From Aliamphritea spongicola (GTDB lineage: Bacteria; Pseudomonadota; Gammaproteobacteria; Pseudomonadales; Balneatricaceae), in contig AP025283.1 of assembly GCA_024347235.1 (NCBI GenBank), forward strand, positions 124,001 through 188,000: DNA of 64,000 nucleotides, written 5' to 3'. Below are positions 1 to 10,347 of this stretch, piece after piece; position 1 is the stretch's first letter; each line of letters opens with the position of its first letter. The notes below the pieces were generated by a model. It worked only from the letters and a program-made list of their open reading frames with translations. It was not told where the DNA came from and did not search any database. The position numbers and the translations under genes were made by a program.

Positions 1-359
1 TACAATCGGCGTGCTGCTGGGCAATACCTCTTTCATCACGGTGGTACCCGGTGTGGTCAGGAATAGACCAGATCCACCCCTTCATTGCGAAACGTTTCAG
101 CGACCCGGGTTTGCAACTTTACATCGGCACCCTGTTCACCGGCGATGAATGTGACGTCCAGACCTTCAATAAAGCCGGCATTTGCCAGCCCTGCCTTAAA
201 CCCCGGACACTTTCCGGGTAACCGCTCAGGTGGCAAGACCGATACGGAAGGGGTTGCCTGCAAGGCGCTGCTGATCAGCATCAGGCAGACAAGAATGACT
301 GCCCTCAGCCCCACGATACGGGGCCGTAATAAATATTTCAGATGATGCAGCGTCAGCAT
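1..359 (-). CDS. ABC transporter substrate-binding protein, ABC_sub_bind type (partial, frameshifted)
   Basis: N-terminal part of an exported binding protein that runs off the left edge. An N-terminal hydrophobic stretch (about residues 18-35) looks like a signal peptide. It is followed by a segment with the pattern FKAGLANAGFIEG, typical of the ABC_sub_bind family (lipoprotein-like periplasmic binding proteins of small ABC importers). The frame breaks near position 60. One base inserted there joins the upstream part to the pattern TTPGTTVMKEVLPSSTPIV, which continues the family fold to base 1. The start at 359 is the first Met; a later start is possible. Ligand unknown. The transporter partners would lie left of the window. 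Confidence 0.6.
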
Positions 360-511
360 GAATATTGCCTCAGGTTTAATTCAGAAAAAGACCTCTGAAT
401 TAAACATAGGCAGGATCGGGCAGCCTTCCGCTCAGGAATGGCTTATGTAGGACGTTGCTTACCCAAAACGGTGAGCAAGTTATTCTTATCTAAGACTTTA
501 TAGCAGAAATC

Positions 512-532
512 CCTGCCCCGGAGCGGGGCAGG
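512..532 (-). terminator. Hairpin downstream of ggt
   Basis: Perfect 9-bp stem, CCTGCCCCG with loop GAG and its complement, starting 16 bases after the reconstructed ggt stop. There is no clear T-run, so it may protect the mRNA end rather than terminate on its own. Confidence 0.5.
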
Positions 533-547
533 AAGCGGTGGAACGGG

Positions 548-2302
548 TTAGTCGCCCAGTGCCAGACCTTCACGGCGGGGTCGGCTGCGCCGGTCAGTTT
601 GCCGTTATCCAGAATGATGGCCTGCAGGCCGGAGTTCAGGTCACGAACGTTAACCTTGAACCCCATTTCCTCAAGAGCTGCTTGATACCCTTCAGCGGCG
701 GTGCCTTTTTCCAGATCATAGGTGCCGAAGCGGTTGATCAGGTGTGGCAGGTCGATGGCCTGTTGAATGCCCATACCCCAGTCCAGATGAGCGATCAAAG
801 TCGAGGCCACATAACCGATAATCCGCGAGCCGCCGGGTGAGCCGACTGCCATGTAAGGCTGGCCGTCACGCATCACGATGGTTGGTGACATGGACGAGCG
901 GGGGCGTTTGCCAGGTTCGATACGGTTAGCAATCGGATAGCCGTTTTTCTGTGCCGCGAATGAGAAATCAGTCAGCTCGTTATTCAGCAGGAAGCCGTTA
1001 CTCATTACCCGGGAGCCAAAGCCGTTTTCGATGGTGGTGGTCATCGAGAGGATATTGCCGGCTTTATCCACAATCACGAAGTGTGAGGTGGACGGCAGCT
1101 CAATGGCTATGTCGTCAGCCTGTGCAACCGCCTGTTCCCAGCGGGGCTCACCGGGAGCGACTTCTGTCAGGGCTTCCCTTCCTTAATCAGCTCAGCACGC
1201 TGGGCCAGATAGTCCTTATCCAGCAGGCCCTCAGGCATGGGGAGATAATCGCTGTCGGCCATATAGCGGCCGCGGTCAGCAAATGCCAGACGGGATGCAT
1301 CACCGATAACCTGCCAGGCTGTCGGGCTGTCAGCGCCCATACCTGCCAGATCAAAATTGCTGCTGATGCCCAGAATCTGTCCGACGGTCAGCGCACCGGA
1401 ACTTGGCGGCCCCATGCCGCAGATATCGTACTGACGATAAGGCGCGCAGACCGCCGGGCGTTCCTTCACGCTGTAGATCGCCAGATCCTGTTCACTGAGA
1501 ATGCCTGGATTATCTTCAATACTGTTTACTTTGGCGACGATGGCTTTGCCTATCGGGCCGTTGTAAAGGCATCGGCGCCGTCTTTCGCCAGCAGAGCAAG
1601 GGTATCGGCATAGGCCTGATTCTTCAGCAGATGGCCTTCCTGCAGCGGTTTACCGTCAGCGCTGAAGAAGTAAGACCGGGTATCAGGATAGGTACTCAGG
1701 CGCTCTTTATCATTAGCGATTGCACCGGCCAGACGGGCAGATACCCGGAAACCGTTAGCTGCCATATCCTGAGCGGGTTTCAATAGGCTTGCCCAGTCCT
1801 GATTACCGTAACGGGCGTGCATATCCGCCATCAGTTTAACGGTACCGGGGGTACCGACAGAACGGCCACCCACAACGGCTTCGTAGAACTTAAGTGGTTT
1901 ACCGTCGGCATCCTGAAACAGTTCAGGTGTTGCCGCCAGCGGTGCGGTTTCGCGACCATCAAAGGTGGTCAGCTGCTTGCGCTCGGCATCGTAATACACC
2001 AGAAAGGCACCACCACCCAGACCGGAAGACTGCGGTTCAACCAGCCCCAGCATGGCCTGAATTGCGATCATGGCATCCATCGCGGTGCCGCCGTTTTTCA
2101 GCACATCATATCCGGCCTGCGCCGCCAGAGGATTGGCTGCCGCCACCATAAAATCATTCGCCGTAACGGCCTGCTTGCTCTGCAGACCACTGGCTGTTTC
2201 CGGCGCAACTGAATCAGCCACCTGAGATGAGGCATGCAGTTGCAGGGACAGCAGCAACGATGCCGACAGAATCCCCAACTGCTTGCTGGCTTGAGTAATC
2301 AT
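548..2302 (-). CDS. ggt: Gamma-glutamyltransferase (frameshifted)
   Basis: Periplasmic N-terminal-nucleophile enzyme that cleaves glutathione and other gamma-glutamyl compounds and matures by self-cleavage into two subunits. Starts at 2302 with a signal peptide (about residues 1-26). The large-subunit part carries the GGTAMDAMIA and SGLGGGAFLV motifs. The self-processing site is STSHFVIVD, with the catalytic Thr codon at 1087-1089, equivalent to Thr391 in the E. coli enzyme. The small-subunit oxyanion motif GSPGGSRI lies near 830. The frame breaks near 1550, 1170, 1080 and 580. Repairing the last gives the usual ending ADPRREGLALGD with its stop at 548. All catalytic motifs are present, so the breaks look like sequence errors rather than a dead gene. 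Single-gene transcript with a hairpin after it. Confidence 0.9.
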
Positions 2303-2451
2303 AATTGTTATTCCTTTAAGTTGAGTTACTTCAGCTGAAAATCGGCGTCCGGGCTGCCGCAGAAATCCGGCGTTCGAACAATATAGACGATGCGATGAAC
2401 GGGGTACAGGTGGGTTAGAAAGACAGCCTACTTGCCTTAATGGTTGATGGG

Positions 2452-2934
2452 TCAGGCCTGCCAGCCGGTACTTTTACCAACCACGTCTTCCAGCATGGCG
2501 ATTTCCCGACAGTTCCGCGAGAGATTGATCATGAACAGGCCGAAGTCATTGGGAAAATCCACATGTAAATCAAAGAACTGTGTGGCGCTTATTTGCAGTA
2601 CTATGCTGTCATCAAAGGCGATTTCAGTGCCGCTGTTGGGGATCATGGCGATCATGGAGTCAAAGCCGATCTGTTCGCCGGCGAGGAAGTGACGGGTCAG
2701 AACATCATGGGTTTCACAGTGTTTGTAAAGGCGATATCGCCTTTCAGTACAATGCTGAAGCCGTCCACCGGGGATTCGTAAGGTTTAAGAATTTCCCCTG
2801 TTCCAACTGTACACAGACCCCTTGTGAACCATGTTGCGGATCATTTCGTCAGACAGTGCACCAAAGCTGGCCAGTTCCCTGAAATACGGGAGGCCGAATT
2901 CTTTCAGTAACGATTCTGCCTGTAGGGTTTTCAT
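2452..2934 (-). CDS. Cyclic-nucleotide-binding-domain protein (frameshifted)
   Basis: About 160 residues when two shifts (near 2810 and 2700) are repaired. The repaired protein reads as one cNMP-binding beta-barrel domain: GEILKPYESPVDGFSIVLKG corresponds to the early strands, LAGEQIGFDSMIA to the phosphate-binding cassette region. No helix-turn-helix follows: it ends after a short helical tail (NLSRNCREIAMLED). It may therefore be a stand-alone sensor rather than a Crp-type regulator. The PBC arginine seen in true cAMP binders is not evident. Start at 2934 opens MKTLQAESLL. Convergent neighbours give no functional hint. Confidence 0.5.
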
Positions 2935-3246
2935 GGATTATACGGATAAGTGACGGCTGTTCTCTGAAGTATATACACAGATCGGGCGGATGGTGTGTCG
3001 CAAATTAGGATTTGCAGAATGTTAGAGGTGAATATCCGGTCAGCCTGCAGAGGTTTGTGGTGGCGGAGGGCTGTTTCGAAAGTCGGGCTGAGTCTGTTAC
3101 GGCTGTGTCTTGCCAGGTCATAAATCACCGCAGAGGATGAAACTGTTTCGGCTTGCAATTCAAATGCATATGGGTAATTTATCTGACAGGCGATACAGCG
3201 CCAGCAATGGATATTGCGATTAATTATGCAGAAAAGGAATTCAGGA
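2935..3246. other. Intergenic region, nothing recognised
   Basis: 312 bases between two divergently oriented genes. It must contain both promoters. I see no convincing RNA gene, repeat or operator. Confidence 0.4.
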
Positions 3247-3839
3247 ATGAGCCAGCCATATAAGGTTTTTGTCAGTTACCACCACGCCAGTGATCAGGCA
3301 TACCGTGACCGGTTTGAGCAGTTGTTTGCAGATGACAGTAGCATCACGGTGTCACCATCTGAGCCCATCGGTGATATCGATGAATATGAAGCGCCGGAGT
3401 ATATACGTCAGATTGTCCGGGATGATTATCTGAGAGATACCACAGTGACGGTTGTGCTGATCGGTTCGGACACCTGGCGGCGCAGATATGTGGACTGGGA
3501 GATTGGTTCATCTGTCCGGCATACTGAGCATAATCCTTGTTCCGGCCTGGTCGGAATTTTATTACCCTCGTATCAGCCGCCAGCACAGAGCCAGTTGCAC
3601 ACGGCTGCTTATCGGAATGCGGCAAATAATCATCACCGTAAATACTTTGAAAAACCGTTCCGCCACGGCTGGCTGATAATGTTAAGTGTGGATTCGCAAA
3701 GATCTACGAGTGGTCAGATGACTCTTCTCAGGTTCAGAAGTGGATTCACCGGGCGTTTATTAAACGTACCGAGATAACCCCGGATAATTCATTTCCGGGA
3801 TTTATTGAACACCGCAGTGGGTCTGAATGGCAGCGTTAG
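3247..3839 (+). CDS. TIR-like (DUF1863/MTH538-type) protein, frameshifted
   Basis: About 198 residues after repair of one missing A in the A5 run near 3650. Domain features in order: KVFVSYHHASDQ (strand A and following loop, residues 5-16), TVVLIGSDTWRRRYVDWEI (residues 71-89), GLVGILLPSY, TVPPRLADN, IYEWSDDSSQVQKWI. These are the hallmarks of the TIR-like DUF1863 family, whose members act in bacteria as NAD-processing or signalling enzymes, including ThsB-type proteins of Thoeris anti-phage systems. A ribosome site (AGGAATTCAGGA) precedes ATG 3247. The stop at 3839 is reached only in the repaired frame. It stands alone, followed by a terminator, with no ThsA-like partner in the window. Activity is inferred. 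Confidence 0.75.
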
Positions 3840-3885
3840 CGGCGTTATTCCGCTTCTATAGTTAGCCCGCGAAGCATGCAAACAT

Positions 3886-3914
3886 AAAAAGCCCTGAATA
3901 ATCAGGGCTTTTTA
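3886..3914. terminator. Bidirectional terminator between TIR-like gene and yicC
   Basis: Stem AAAAAGCCCTGA with a short loop and its complement, flanked by an A-run and a T-run, so it can serve both convergent genes. Confidence 0.85.
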
Positions 3915-3925
3915 TGAAGCAAGTA

Positions 3926-4787
3926 TCACTCAATATTCTGAATCTGCTCGCGCATCTGTTCGATCAGGACTTTCAGTTCCACAGCGCTTTGCGTGGTATC
4001 GCTGACGATGGATTTGGATGACAGGGTGTTGGCTTCGCGGTTGAGTTCCTGCATCAGGAAGTCCAGCCGGCGGCCAATCGGGCCTTTTGCTTCAGGACCC
4101 GTTTTACTTCCTGAACGTGGGTGTTGAGGCGGTCCATTTCTTCGTCGACGTCAGCTTTCTGGGCCAGAATGACCATTTCCTGTTCCAGGCGGGTCGGGTC
4201 CAGTTCGGCCTGTAATTCGTCCAGACGGGCCTGCAGGTTTTCCCGCTGCTTGGTCAGAATGCCCGGCAGCTTAGCGCGCACATCGGTGACGATGTCGGTG
4301 ATGGCATCCAGACGCTGGTCGATCAGGTTGGCCAGTTCGGCGCCTTCCCGGCCACGGTTTTCGATCAGTTCGGCCAGTGCCTGGCTGAACAATTCCAGCC
4401 CGGCTTTTTAACCGCATCCATATCCAGTTTGGTGTCCTGCAAAACGCCCGGCCAGCGCAGCACTTCCAGCGGGTCCAGTGTCTGTGCATTGGGGATGATG
4501 CTGGCAACCTGCTGCGCGGCAGCCACCAGTTCGCCAGCGAAATCCTGATTGACGGTCAGGGTCTGGGACTGGGCTTCCGGTACGAATCGCAGGGTGCATT
4601 CAACCTTACCGCGGCTGAGACTTTTACGTAGCTGTTCCCGCAGCGGGCCTTCCAGATCCCGCAGACTTTCCGGCAGACGCAGGTGCGGTTCCAGGTAGCG
4701 GTGGTTAACCGAACGCACTTCCCAGGTAAGGCTGCCCCAGCTTTGTTGAACTTCCTGACGGGCAAAAGCGGTCATACTACGTGTCAT
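3926..4787 (-). CDS. yicC: YicC family endoribonuclease (frameshifted)
   Basis: About 287 residues, the normal family length. The start [11 protein letters not shown] at 4787 and the C-terminal block [19 protein letters not shown], ending [10 protein letters not shown] at 3926, are characteristic. The central part is a long charged helical segment. The frame breaks near 4400 and 4080, in conserved blocks, so sequence errors are likely. YicC proteins are RNA-cleaving enzymes affecting stationary-phase physiology and small RNA turnover. Divergent from rph over about 100 bases, the arrangement found in E. coli and Pseudomonas. Confidence 0.93.
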
Positions 4788-4889
4788 ATTGTCTTTTCTC
4801 GATTAGAATTCACATTTCCAAGACATTCTATCAGCCCGATTGGCTCGGCTCTATGTCGCAGCGCAACTCTAAGCAGAGATTTAGTATTC

Positions 4890-5660
4890 ATGAGCTCTTC
4901 TATCTCCGATCAGTTACAAAACCTGGGTGTGGCGACGATTCGCCCAAGCAACCGCGACGCGGATCAGATGCGCGAGGTGAAAATCACCCGCCAGTACACT
5001 ATGCATGCCGAAGGTTCGGTGCTGGTGGAGTTCGGTAATACCAAGGTGATTTGTACTGCATCGGTTGAGCGTGGTGTGCCACGTTTTCTGCGCGGCTCAG
5101 GTTCGGGCTGGGTAACCGCTGAATACGGCATGCTGCCACGGGCAACCGGCAGCCGCTGTGGCCGTGAAGCGGCCCGCGGTAAGCAGGGTGGCCGTACGCT
5201 GGAAATTCAGCGTCTGATTGGCCGTTCACTGCGTGCCTGTCTGAACCTGAACAAGCTGGGTGAAAACACTATTACTATTGATTGTGATGTCATTCAGGCG
5301 GACGGCGGAACCCGTACAGCATCAATCACCGGTGCCTATGTGGCGCTGATGGATGCGATTGCCTTCCTGAAAGCGGACAAGCACGGCGCTATGAAAGGCG
5401 ATCCGGTTAAATATGCCATTGCTGCAGTGTCTGTGGGTATCTACAAAGGTGAGCCGGTACTGGATCTGGATTACGCAGAAGATTCCGATGCCGAAACCGA
5501 TATGAACGTTGTGATGACGGATAAAGGCGGTTTTGTTGAAGTACAGGGCACTGCAGAAGGTGAGCCGTACTCTCGTGATGAGCTGAACGCGATGCTGGCA
5601 CTGGCAGAGAAAGGCATTGCGGAAATTACCGCCATTCAGCAGGCGGCGCTGAAAAGCTAA
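4890..5660 (+). CDS. rph: Ribonuclease PH
   Basis: Intact, 256 residues from ATG 4890. A phosphorolytic 3'-exoribonuclease that trims tRNA precursors and forms a hexamer. Motifs: [33 protein letters not shown], the phosphate-binding region [15 protein letters not shown], and [18 protein letters not shown]. The family usually begins at MRPSGR. Here ATG 4890 adds about 13 residues, and a GTG at 4926 (VATIRPS) is an alternative start with no strong ribosome site. Divergent from yicC and followed by a strong terminator. Unlike in many gammaproteobacteria, pyrE does not follow; it lies at the far end of the window. Confidence 0.96.
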   Translation: MSSSISDQLQNLGVATIRPSNRDADQMREVKITRQYTMHAEGSVLVEFGNTKVICTASVERGVPRFLRGSGSGWVTAEYGMLPRATGSRCGREAARGKQGGRTLEIQRLIGRSLRACLNLNKLGENTITIDCDVIQADGGTRTASITGAYVALMDAIAFLKADKHGAMKGDPVKYAIAAVSVGIYKGEPVLDLDYAEDSDAETDMNVVMTDKGGFVEVQGTAEGEPYSRDELNAMLALAEKGIAEITAIQQAALKS

Positions 5661-5677
5661 ACGTCGGATGAATGAAT

Positions 5678-5712
5678 AAAAAGGCTGAGGATGTGAATCC
5701 TCAGCTTTTTTG
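5678..5712 (+). terminator. Terminator after rph
   Basis: Stem AAAAGGCTGAGG with its complement and a run of six T. The flanking A-run could also serve the convergent gene. Confidence 0.88.
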
Positions 5713-5750
5713 TACCTGTGGCTTCTTGTCTGTGATTTTTAATAGGCGGC

Positions 5751-7148
5751 TTAGCTGATTTCCTGCCGGGCCCGTTGGCGAACTTCATCAAAGCTGACGG
5801 TTTGCAGGACTTCGCCGTTGCGGAAAACCGGTGTTAGCAGGTTCGGCTGGTTGCCAAGATCGTTTTCGCGGATGGTTTGCAGTTCGCCTGTCTGGCTGCG
5901 GATAACCGCCAGACGGCCTTTTTGGAGCGTTTGCCACTGTCAGTGACCGGGTCTTTATAAACATCCCTCCACTGGCCGGCAATGTTCACCGCCGAGGTTT
6001 TCATGGCGAAGTTGAGCGTATCGCGGTTGACCTTCTGCAACAGTTCGCCGCCCATACCGAAGGCGATGTTGTCGGCACTCAGGCCACGCTGTTCCATTTC
6101 TGCCAGAATCGCTGAAATGCTCAGGCGGGAGATGCCGTCCCCTGTATGACCCGCACACAGTCCGGCAGTACCCGGAAGCCTTTGCTGTTGGTGTGGTAGC
6201 CGAAGACCTTCATCAGCCGTTCCAGCGTCTCACTGACCACGCTGACCGGATCACCGCTGTCGGGGCGGACCACCAGTGTACCGCCGCTTTCGGTGACAGC
6301 ATCGTGCAGTTCCTGCCCCCATATATGGTCGATGGCGTGCCATAAATTGTAAGAATCACTGACGACTGCCACCAGTTTGCCGGGGCCGGCGAAGGCATCC
6401 AGCATGTTTTTATAGGCTGCGGCTTCGTTGTCTCGCCCCCAGGCAGTGATGGTGCTGTGCTCAGCAGCAGGAATGGAGAAGCCAGCCATGTCTGCACCGT
6501 AATATCGGCGTGCGGCCAGCAGGCCACTGATGGTGTCGGTGCCCATGAAATTCACCAGATGCGCTGCGCCACCGATGGCTGCGGATTCTTCACTGCTGGC
6601 CCCCGCGCGCCGAAATCATGGAGTTTGAAGTCTAACCCGTCGCAGGTATCGGCGGTTTTCATCAGGGCGTGTTGAATGGTTTGGCGGCAGTGCCATGAAA
6701 GGGTTGCCACGGTCGTTGGGTACCACACGGCACGCAGCAGGGCGGTTTCGATGTAGCTGGTCAGCCAGGCACATTCAGGATCGGTGTTAATGACCTGCAC
6801 CAGGGCCGTCTGCGTCGGGACCACGGAGCCTTCCGGCAGGGCCTGAATTTCCAGAGGCAGATAACCGTTGTGCTTCTCTATAATGTGTTGCCAACCGGCC
6901 TCATTGAAGGGCAGGCCATGGGCTTCAATGATGGTTTTTGCCTCATCGATATCTGCCGCCGTAATGGGCTTACTCAGATACTGCTGCAGGAACATCTGCA
7001 GGCCAAAGAACACGGTTTGTGTATATTCACCGCCACGGGCTTCTATATAGCTGGATACCAGGGTGGTTTCCGGCGGATATTGCCGGAAGTGTGAGGCCTT
7101 GTAGGAATCAGCATTAAGAATGATGTTAGCCGGGCTGAGGTCTGTCAT
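5751..7148 (-). CDS. nadV: Nicotinamide phosphoribosyltransferase (frameshifted)
   Basis: Makes NMN from nicotinamide and PRPP, bypassing the deamidation route of NAD salvage. Starts MTDLSPANIILNADSYKASH at 7148; the NADSYKASH block is the NAMPT/NadV signature. Further motifs: LHDFGARG, NFMGTDTISGL, the PRPP-site segment VVRPDSGDPV, and IAFGMGGELLQKVNRDT. About 465 residues when breaks near 6555, 6140 and 5900 are repaired; the last block ends FDEVRQRARQEIS at 5751. NMN adenylyltransferase and Nudix partners that sometimes accompany NadV are not nearby. Orientation is opposite to rph, with the terminator between them. Confidence 0.9.
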
Positions 7149-7249
7149 GGGAAATCTCGCGAACCTGATTGTTGTGCTTGCGGGGGTATATTAAGAGAGT
7201 CCAACCCCTTCGTCACGCGAAGTTTAAAGAGTAGGGATGTACTGCCTGT

Positions 7250-7876
7250 TCAGACCGGCGCGCCGCGGTAATACATCCACAGGAACAGTGCACCGGCGCT
7301 GCGGTAAGGTGACCAGTGTGCGGTCATTGCGCGGGCTTCTTTTGCGCTGGGCTTGCCGTCCAGCCGCTTCAGTTTGCCAAGGGCGGTGACCACGGCGAGG
7401 TCTTCCGCGGGGAAAATGTCTTCCCGGCCCAGGGCGAACATCAGGTAGATTTCAGCACTCCAGCGGCCAAAGCCCCTCAGTTGAGTGATGGCGGCGATGG
7501 CTTCATCGTCCGGTAAATCTGCCAGTCCGTCGATATCCAGCTGGCCGGTGTTTACGGCCTCTGCCAGCCCGCGAATGTATTCAATTTTTCTGAAAGACAA
7601 ACCCGCCGTCCGTAAGGCTTCATCGGAGTGGGCGTCAATACAGCTGGCCTGTAATGGTTGTGTGCCCTGTGTGGTGAGCAGGCTTTCTACCCGGCCCATG
7701 ATGGCGGCCGCAGACTCTGTGGATAACTGTTGGCTGACAATAATATTCAGAAAGGTTCTGAACCCCGCCGGCCGGCTGCGGGGCGGCGGTGAGCCCAGTT
7801 CAGCAAACGCCCGGGCAATGTCGCTGTCCAGAAGCGCTAATGCCTGCAGACTGGTGTCGATCCGGGACTGATTCAT
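7250..7876 (-). CDS. DNA-3-methyladenine glycosylase II, AlkA/HhH-GPD type
   Basis: 208 residues, intact. A base-excision repair enzyme removing alkylated bases. The helix-hairpin-helix is LRGFGRWSAEIYL (about residues 133-145), followed by FPAEDLAVV with the catalytic Asp. The early block FLNIIVSQQLST is the usual HhH-GPD helix. It lacks the N-terminal AlkA domain of the 280-residue E. coli enzyme, so it belongs to the short single-domain branch. ATG 7876 overlaps the stop of the upstream small gene (ATGA), so the two are probably translationally coupled. Confidence 0.88.
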   Translation of the reverse strand: MNQSRIDTSLQALALLDSDIARAFAELGSPPPRSRPAGFRTFLNIIVSQQLSTESAAAIMGRVESLLTTQGTQPLQASCIDAHSDEALRTAGLSFRKIEYIRGLAEAVNTGQLDIDGLADLPDDEAIAAITQLRGFGRWSAEIYLMFALGREDIFPAEDLAVVTALGKLKRLDGKPSAKEARAMTAHWSPYRSAGALFLWMYYRGAPV

Positions 7877-8171
7877 GAATGTTCCTGCAGGGCTTTGTAG
7901 AGATTGTCATATAAGCAGGATAATCCGGCGAAGTAAAATGCGGTGTGCAGATCCGGCGTCGCCGTGCGGATGTACCGAAAATGGGCGTCAGGCCGCCCGG
8001 TATGCGGCCCGGTAAGGTTATTTATTTTTCCGGGCAGCAGGGGCAGCCTTTGTGTTCCAGCTCACGTATTGTTTGTTTTGGCCCCTTGGTCAGTGCCGCT
8101 TCCAGCAGGCGCAGGCTGCCGGTTGTCAGGTAATAGGTGTGGGCTATCTGCTGTTGATAACGTTGTTCCAT
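7873..8171 (-). CDS. Small protein with CPCC motif, coupled to DNA glycosylase (frameshifted)
   Basis: As read, ATG 8171 (ribosome site AGGAGTGAG) gives 49 residues ending KGCPCCPEK at 8022. Adding one A in the A5 run at about 8025-8029 extends the frame to about 98 residues, ending LYDNLYKALQEHS at 7873 and overlapping the glycosylase start by ATGA. That coupling and the error pattern elsewhere favour the long form. Features: a polar helical N-terminus, then CPCC that could bind metal or be redox-active, then an aromatic-rich C-terminus. I do not recognise the family. Divergent from the LysR gene at 8280, which may control it. Confidence 0.55.
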
Positions 8172-8279
8172 GACTCACTCCTTAAAGCGTTGTCGTTCAT
8201 CATGGGAATTACTCTATACTCATCCATAAATGATGATAATTGGCTATATTGGCAAATAATTAATCGAGAAATTCGAATA

Positions 8280-9158
8280 ATGGATCATATCTCAGCAATC
8301 CGTGCTTTTACGCAGGTCGCGCGGCGGGAAAGTTTTCCGCCGCTGCCCGGGACCTGAATACTGCCGCATCGGTGATCAGCCGTTACGTTAAAGAACTGGA
8401 AAGTGACCTGGGGGCGCTTGTTTACCCGTACCACCCGCAAAGTATCTTTAACGGAGGCCGGGCAGAATTTTCTGGTCAGGGCTGAAGCCTTACTGGATGA
8501 TTTTGACGCCATGCGGAAAGCACTCAGGCGCTGCACTCACAACCATCCGGAAGGCTGCGGGTGACTGCTCCGCTGGCACTGGGGCAAAACATACTGGCAC
8601 CTCTGTTGCCGGAGTTTATGAAACGTTATCCAAAACTGGCGGTAAGCTTGCACTTTACCAATCAGGTGATTGATCTGGTGGAAGAAGGCTGTGATCTGGC
8701 GGTGCGTTTTGTGGCGCATCTGGAGGATTCCAGTCTGGTGGTCCGGAAGCTGGGAGAGTCGTCTTCATTGCTGTGTGCTACGCCAGCTTATCTGGCCGAA
8801 GCCGCTGTATTGCAGTCACCGGACGATCTGCCAGCCCACAGCTGCGTACTTTTCTGTGATGACGGCTCCAGCAGTTGGGAGCTGGCATCCCCGTCCGGGG
8901 AGCCTTTGAACATCAGAGTGAACGGCAGGTTGTCAGTGAACAGTATGGAGGCGGCCCGCACAGCGGCGCTGGGGATCTGGGGATCAGCTTATTGCCGGAG
9001 TTTCTGATTCGGGAAGATCTGAAAAAGGCACCCTGAAAGCGCTGCTGACAGAATTTTCGCCACCGGCAACGCCTTTCTATTTAGTCTATCCGCAGCGGCA
9101 GTTTTTGCCGATGAAGGTACGGTGTTTTATCGATTTCTGTGTTGAAAAGCTGAGCTGA
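8280..9158 (+). CDS. LysR family transcriptional regulator (frameshifted)
   Basis: ATG 8280 opens MDHISAIRAFTQVARRESF, the start of a LysR winged helix. After repair near 8335 and 8425 the DNA-binding part continues AAARDLNTAASVISRYVKELE. The substrate-binding domain follows (LPEFMKRYPKLAVSLHF, LVEEGCDLAVRF, LCATPAYLAE). Further shifts lie near 8545 and 8990; the protein ends FIDFCVEKLS at 9158, about 292 residues. Close to the CrgA/DsdC-like group judged by motif spacing. It is divergent from the small-protein/glycosylase pair, a typical LysR target arrangement, but the effector is unknown. Confidence 0.85.
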
Positions 9159-9456
9159 TGTCGCAGGAAAAGGTGATTTAAGGAATTTAGCTGTTCAGAT
9201 TTGCCGTGCTGCAGGCCACGGCTGGCGGGTAATTAAGCAACTGCTTATTAAAAATCTATATGCATCTATAAGAAATACTCGTTAGGCAAGTGCCGCCGCT
9301 TCCGGTAGCTTATGATGAGGTACGGAGCGTACCGTAATCCGTTACGGCGTTTTGTGCTGTCTACTTCAATTTGTTGTACATCTTTATACACCCGGGCCTG
9401 CCTGGAGTTTGCTGAGACTGCTCTTAAAGGTCAGCAAATTTCCTGCCCGGGATTTT
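9159..9456. other. Convergent intergenic region with overlapping palindromes
   Basis: Between two convergent LysR genes. Contains GGTACG-GAG-CGTACC (9319-9333) overlapping CCGTAA-TCCG-TTACGG (9332-9347), followed by a short T-run. Together they may form a terminator. A smaller dyad, TAAGCA-AC-TGCTTA, lies near 9235-9248. No gene seen. Confidence 0.45.
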
Positions 9457-10347
9457 TCAGATTTCCAGATTTGCATGGGTCAGCAGCCAGTCGCGGAACG
9501 CGATGATGCTGGGGTTGTTGGCGTTTTTGCTTGGATAAGCCAGGTGATAGGCCCAGCGGCTGACGAAGGTCTCATCAAATAACCTCACCAGATGCCCTGC
9601 TGCCAGATGATCCGACACCAGCGCGGTGGAACACATGGCCACGCCCTGACCGTCTATCGCCGCCTGCATCAGTACGTTACTGTCATCAAGAATGCTGCCC
9701 CTACGTGGATTTACGCCATCCGCCCCTACCTGCAACAGCCACTGTGTCCAGGTGTAGTAATCGAGATCGTGCAGCAGTGGCAGATCCGCGAACTGGTGGG
9801 GAGAGGTAATCTCACCATGCCGGTGGAGAAACGCCGGGCTGCATACCGGGAAGAAGTCCAGATGGATGATCGGATAGGCTTCCAGACCGGGCCATTCACC
9901 GTTGCCAAAGGTGATACAGATGTCTACATCAGTCGTATCGAAATCGGCGATGACCTGCGAATAGTTAAACGACAGATCGATTTCCGGATATTGCTGGCTG
10001 AATTCCGGAAGTCGCGGTGACATCCATTTTGCGGCAAAAGCTGATCCCATCCGCAGTTTCAGCGACTGGCGGTTATGTTCCTGTAACAGGCCGCTGATAG
10101 CCGCGTCCATTTCATCAAAGCATTTGCTGAGTTTGTGCATCAGCTCTTCGCCGGGTTCAGTCAGTTCCAGCTTGCGGGGGTAACGCACGAACAGTGGCGT
10201 CTGCAAATATTCTTCGAGGGATTTTACCTGATGGCTGATGGCCGCCTGGGTGACGTGCAGTTCTTCCGCCGCCAGGGTGAAGCTGAGGCGTCGGGAAGCT
10301 GCTTCAAAGGCTTTCATGCTGTTCAGCGGTGGGAGACGTCGGGCCAT
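9457..10347 (-). CDS. LysR family regulator, GcvA-like
   Basis: 296 residues, intact. The opening MARRLPPLNSMKAFEAA and the helix-turn-helix LAAEELHVTQAAISHQVKSL (about residues 26-45) place it in the GcvA group. The effector domain has FSQQYPEIDLSF and DVDICITFGNGEWPG. GcvA-type proteins often control glycine cleavage or methylated-amine genes. It is divergent from the MttB-like operon across 350 bases that hold two palindromes, so it is the likely regulator of that operon (inferred). Confidence 0.88.
   Translation of the reverse strand: MARRLPPLNSMKAFEAASRRLSFTLAAEELHVTQAAISHQVKSLEEYLQTPLFVRYPRKLELTEPGEELMHKLSKCFDEMDAAISGLLQEHNRQSLKLRMGSAFAAKWMSPRLPEFSQQYPEIDLSFNYSQVIADFDTTDVDICITFGNGEWPGLEAYPIIHLDFFPVCSPAFLHRHGEITSPHQFADLPLLHDLDYYTWTQWLLQVGADGVNPRRGSILDDSNVLMQAAIDGQGVAMCSTALVSDHLAAGHLVRLFDETFVSRWAYHLAYPSKNANNPSIIAFRDWLLTHANLEI

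Noticed and set aside
2935-3158. Leftward 75-residue frame before the cNMP-domain gene
   Set aside because: No ribosome site, no recognisable motif and no homologue by eye; treated as chance.
4683-4889. N-terminal extension of RNase PH to 325 residues
   Set aside because: The extra 69 residues overlap the divergent yicC start and are not part of the family; ATG 4890 fits.
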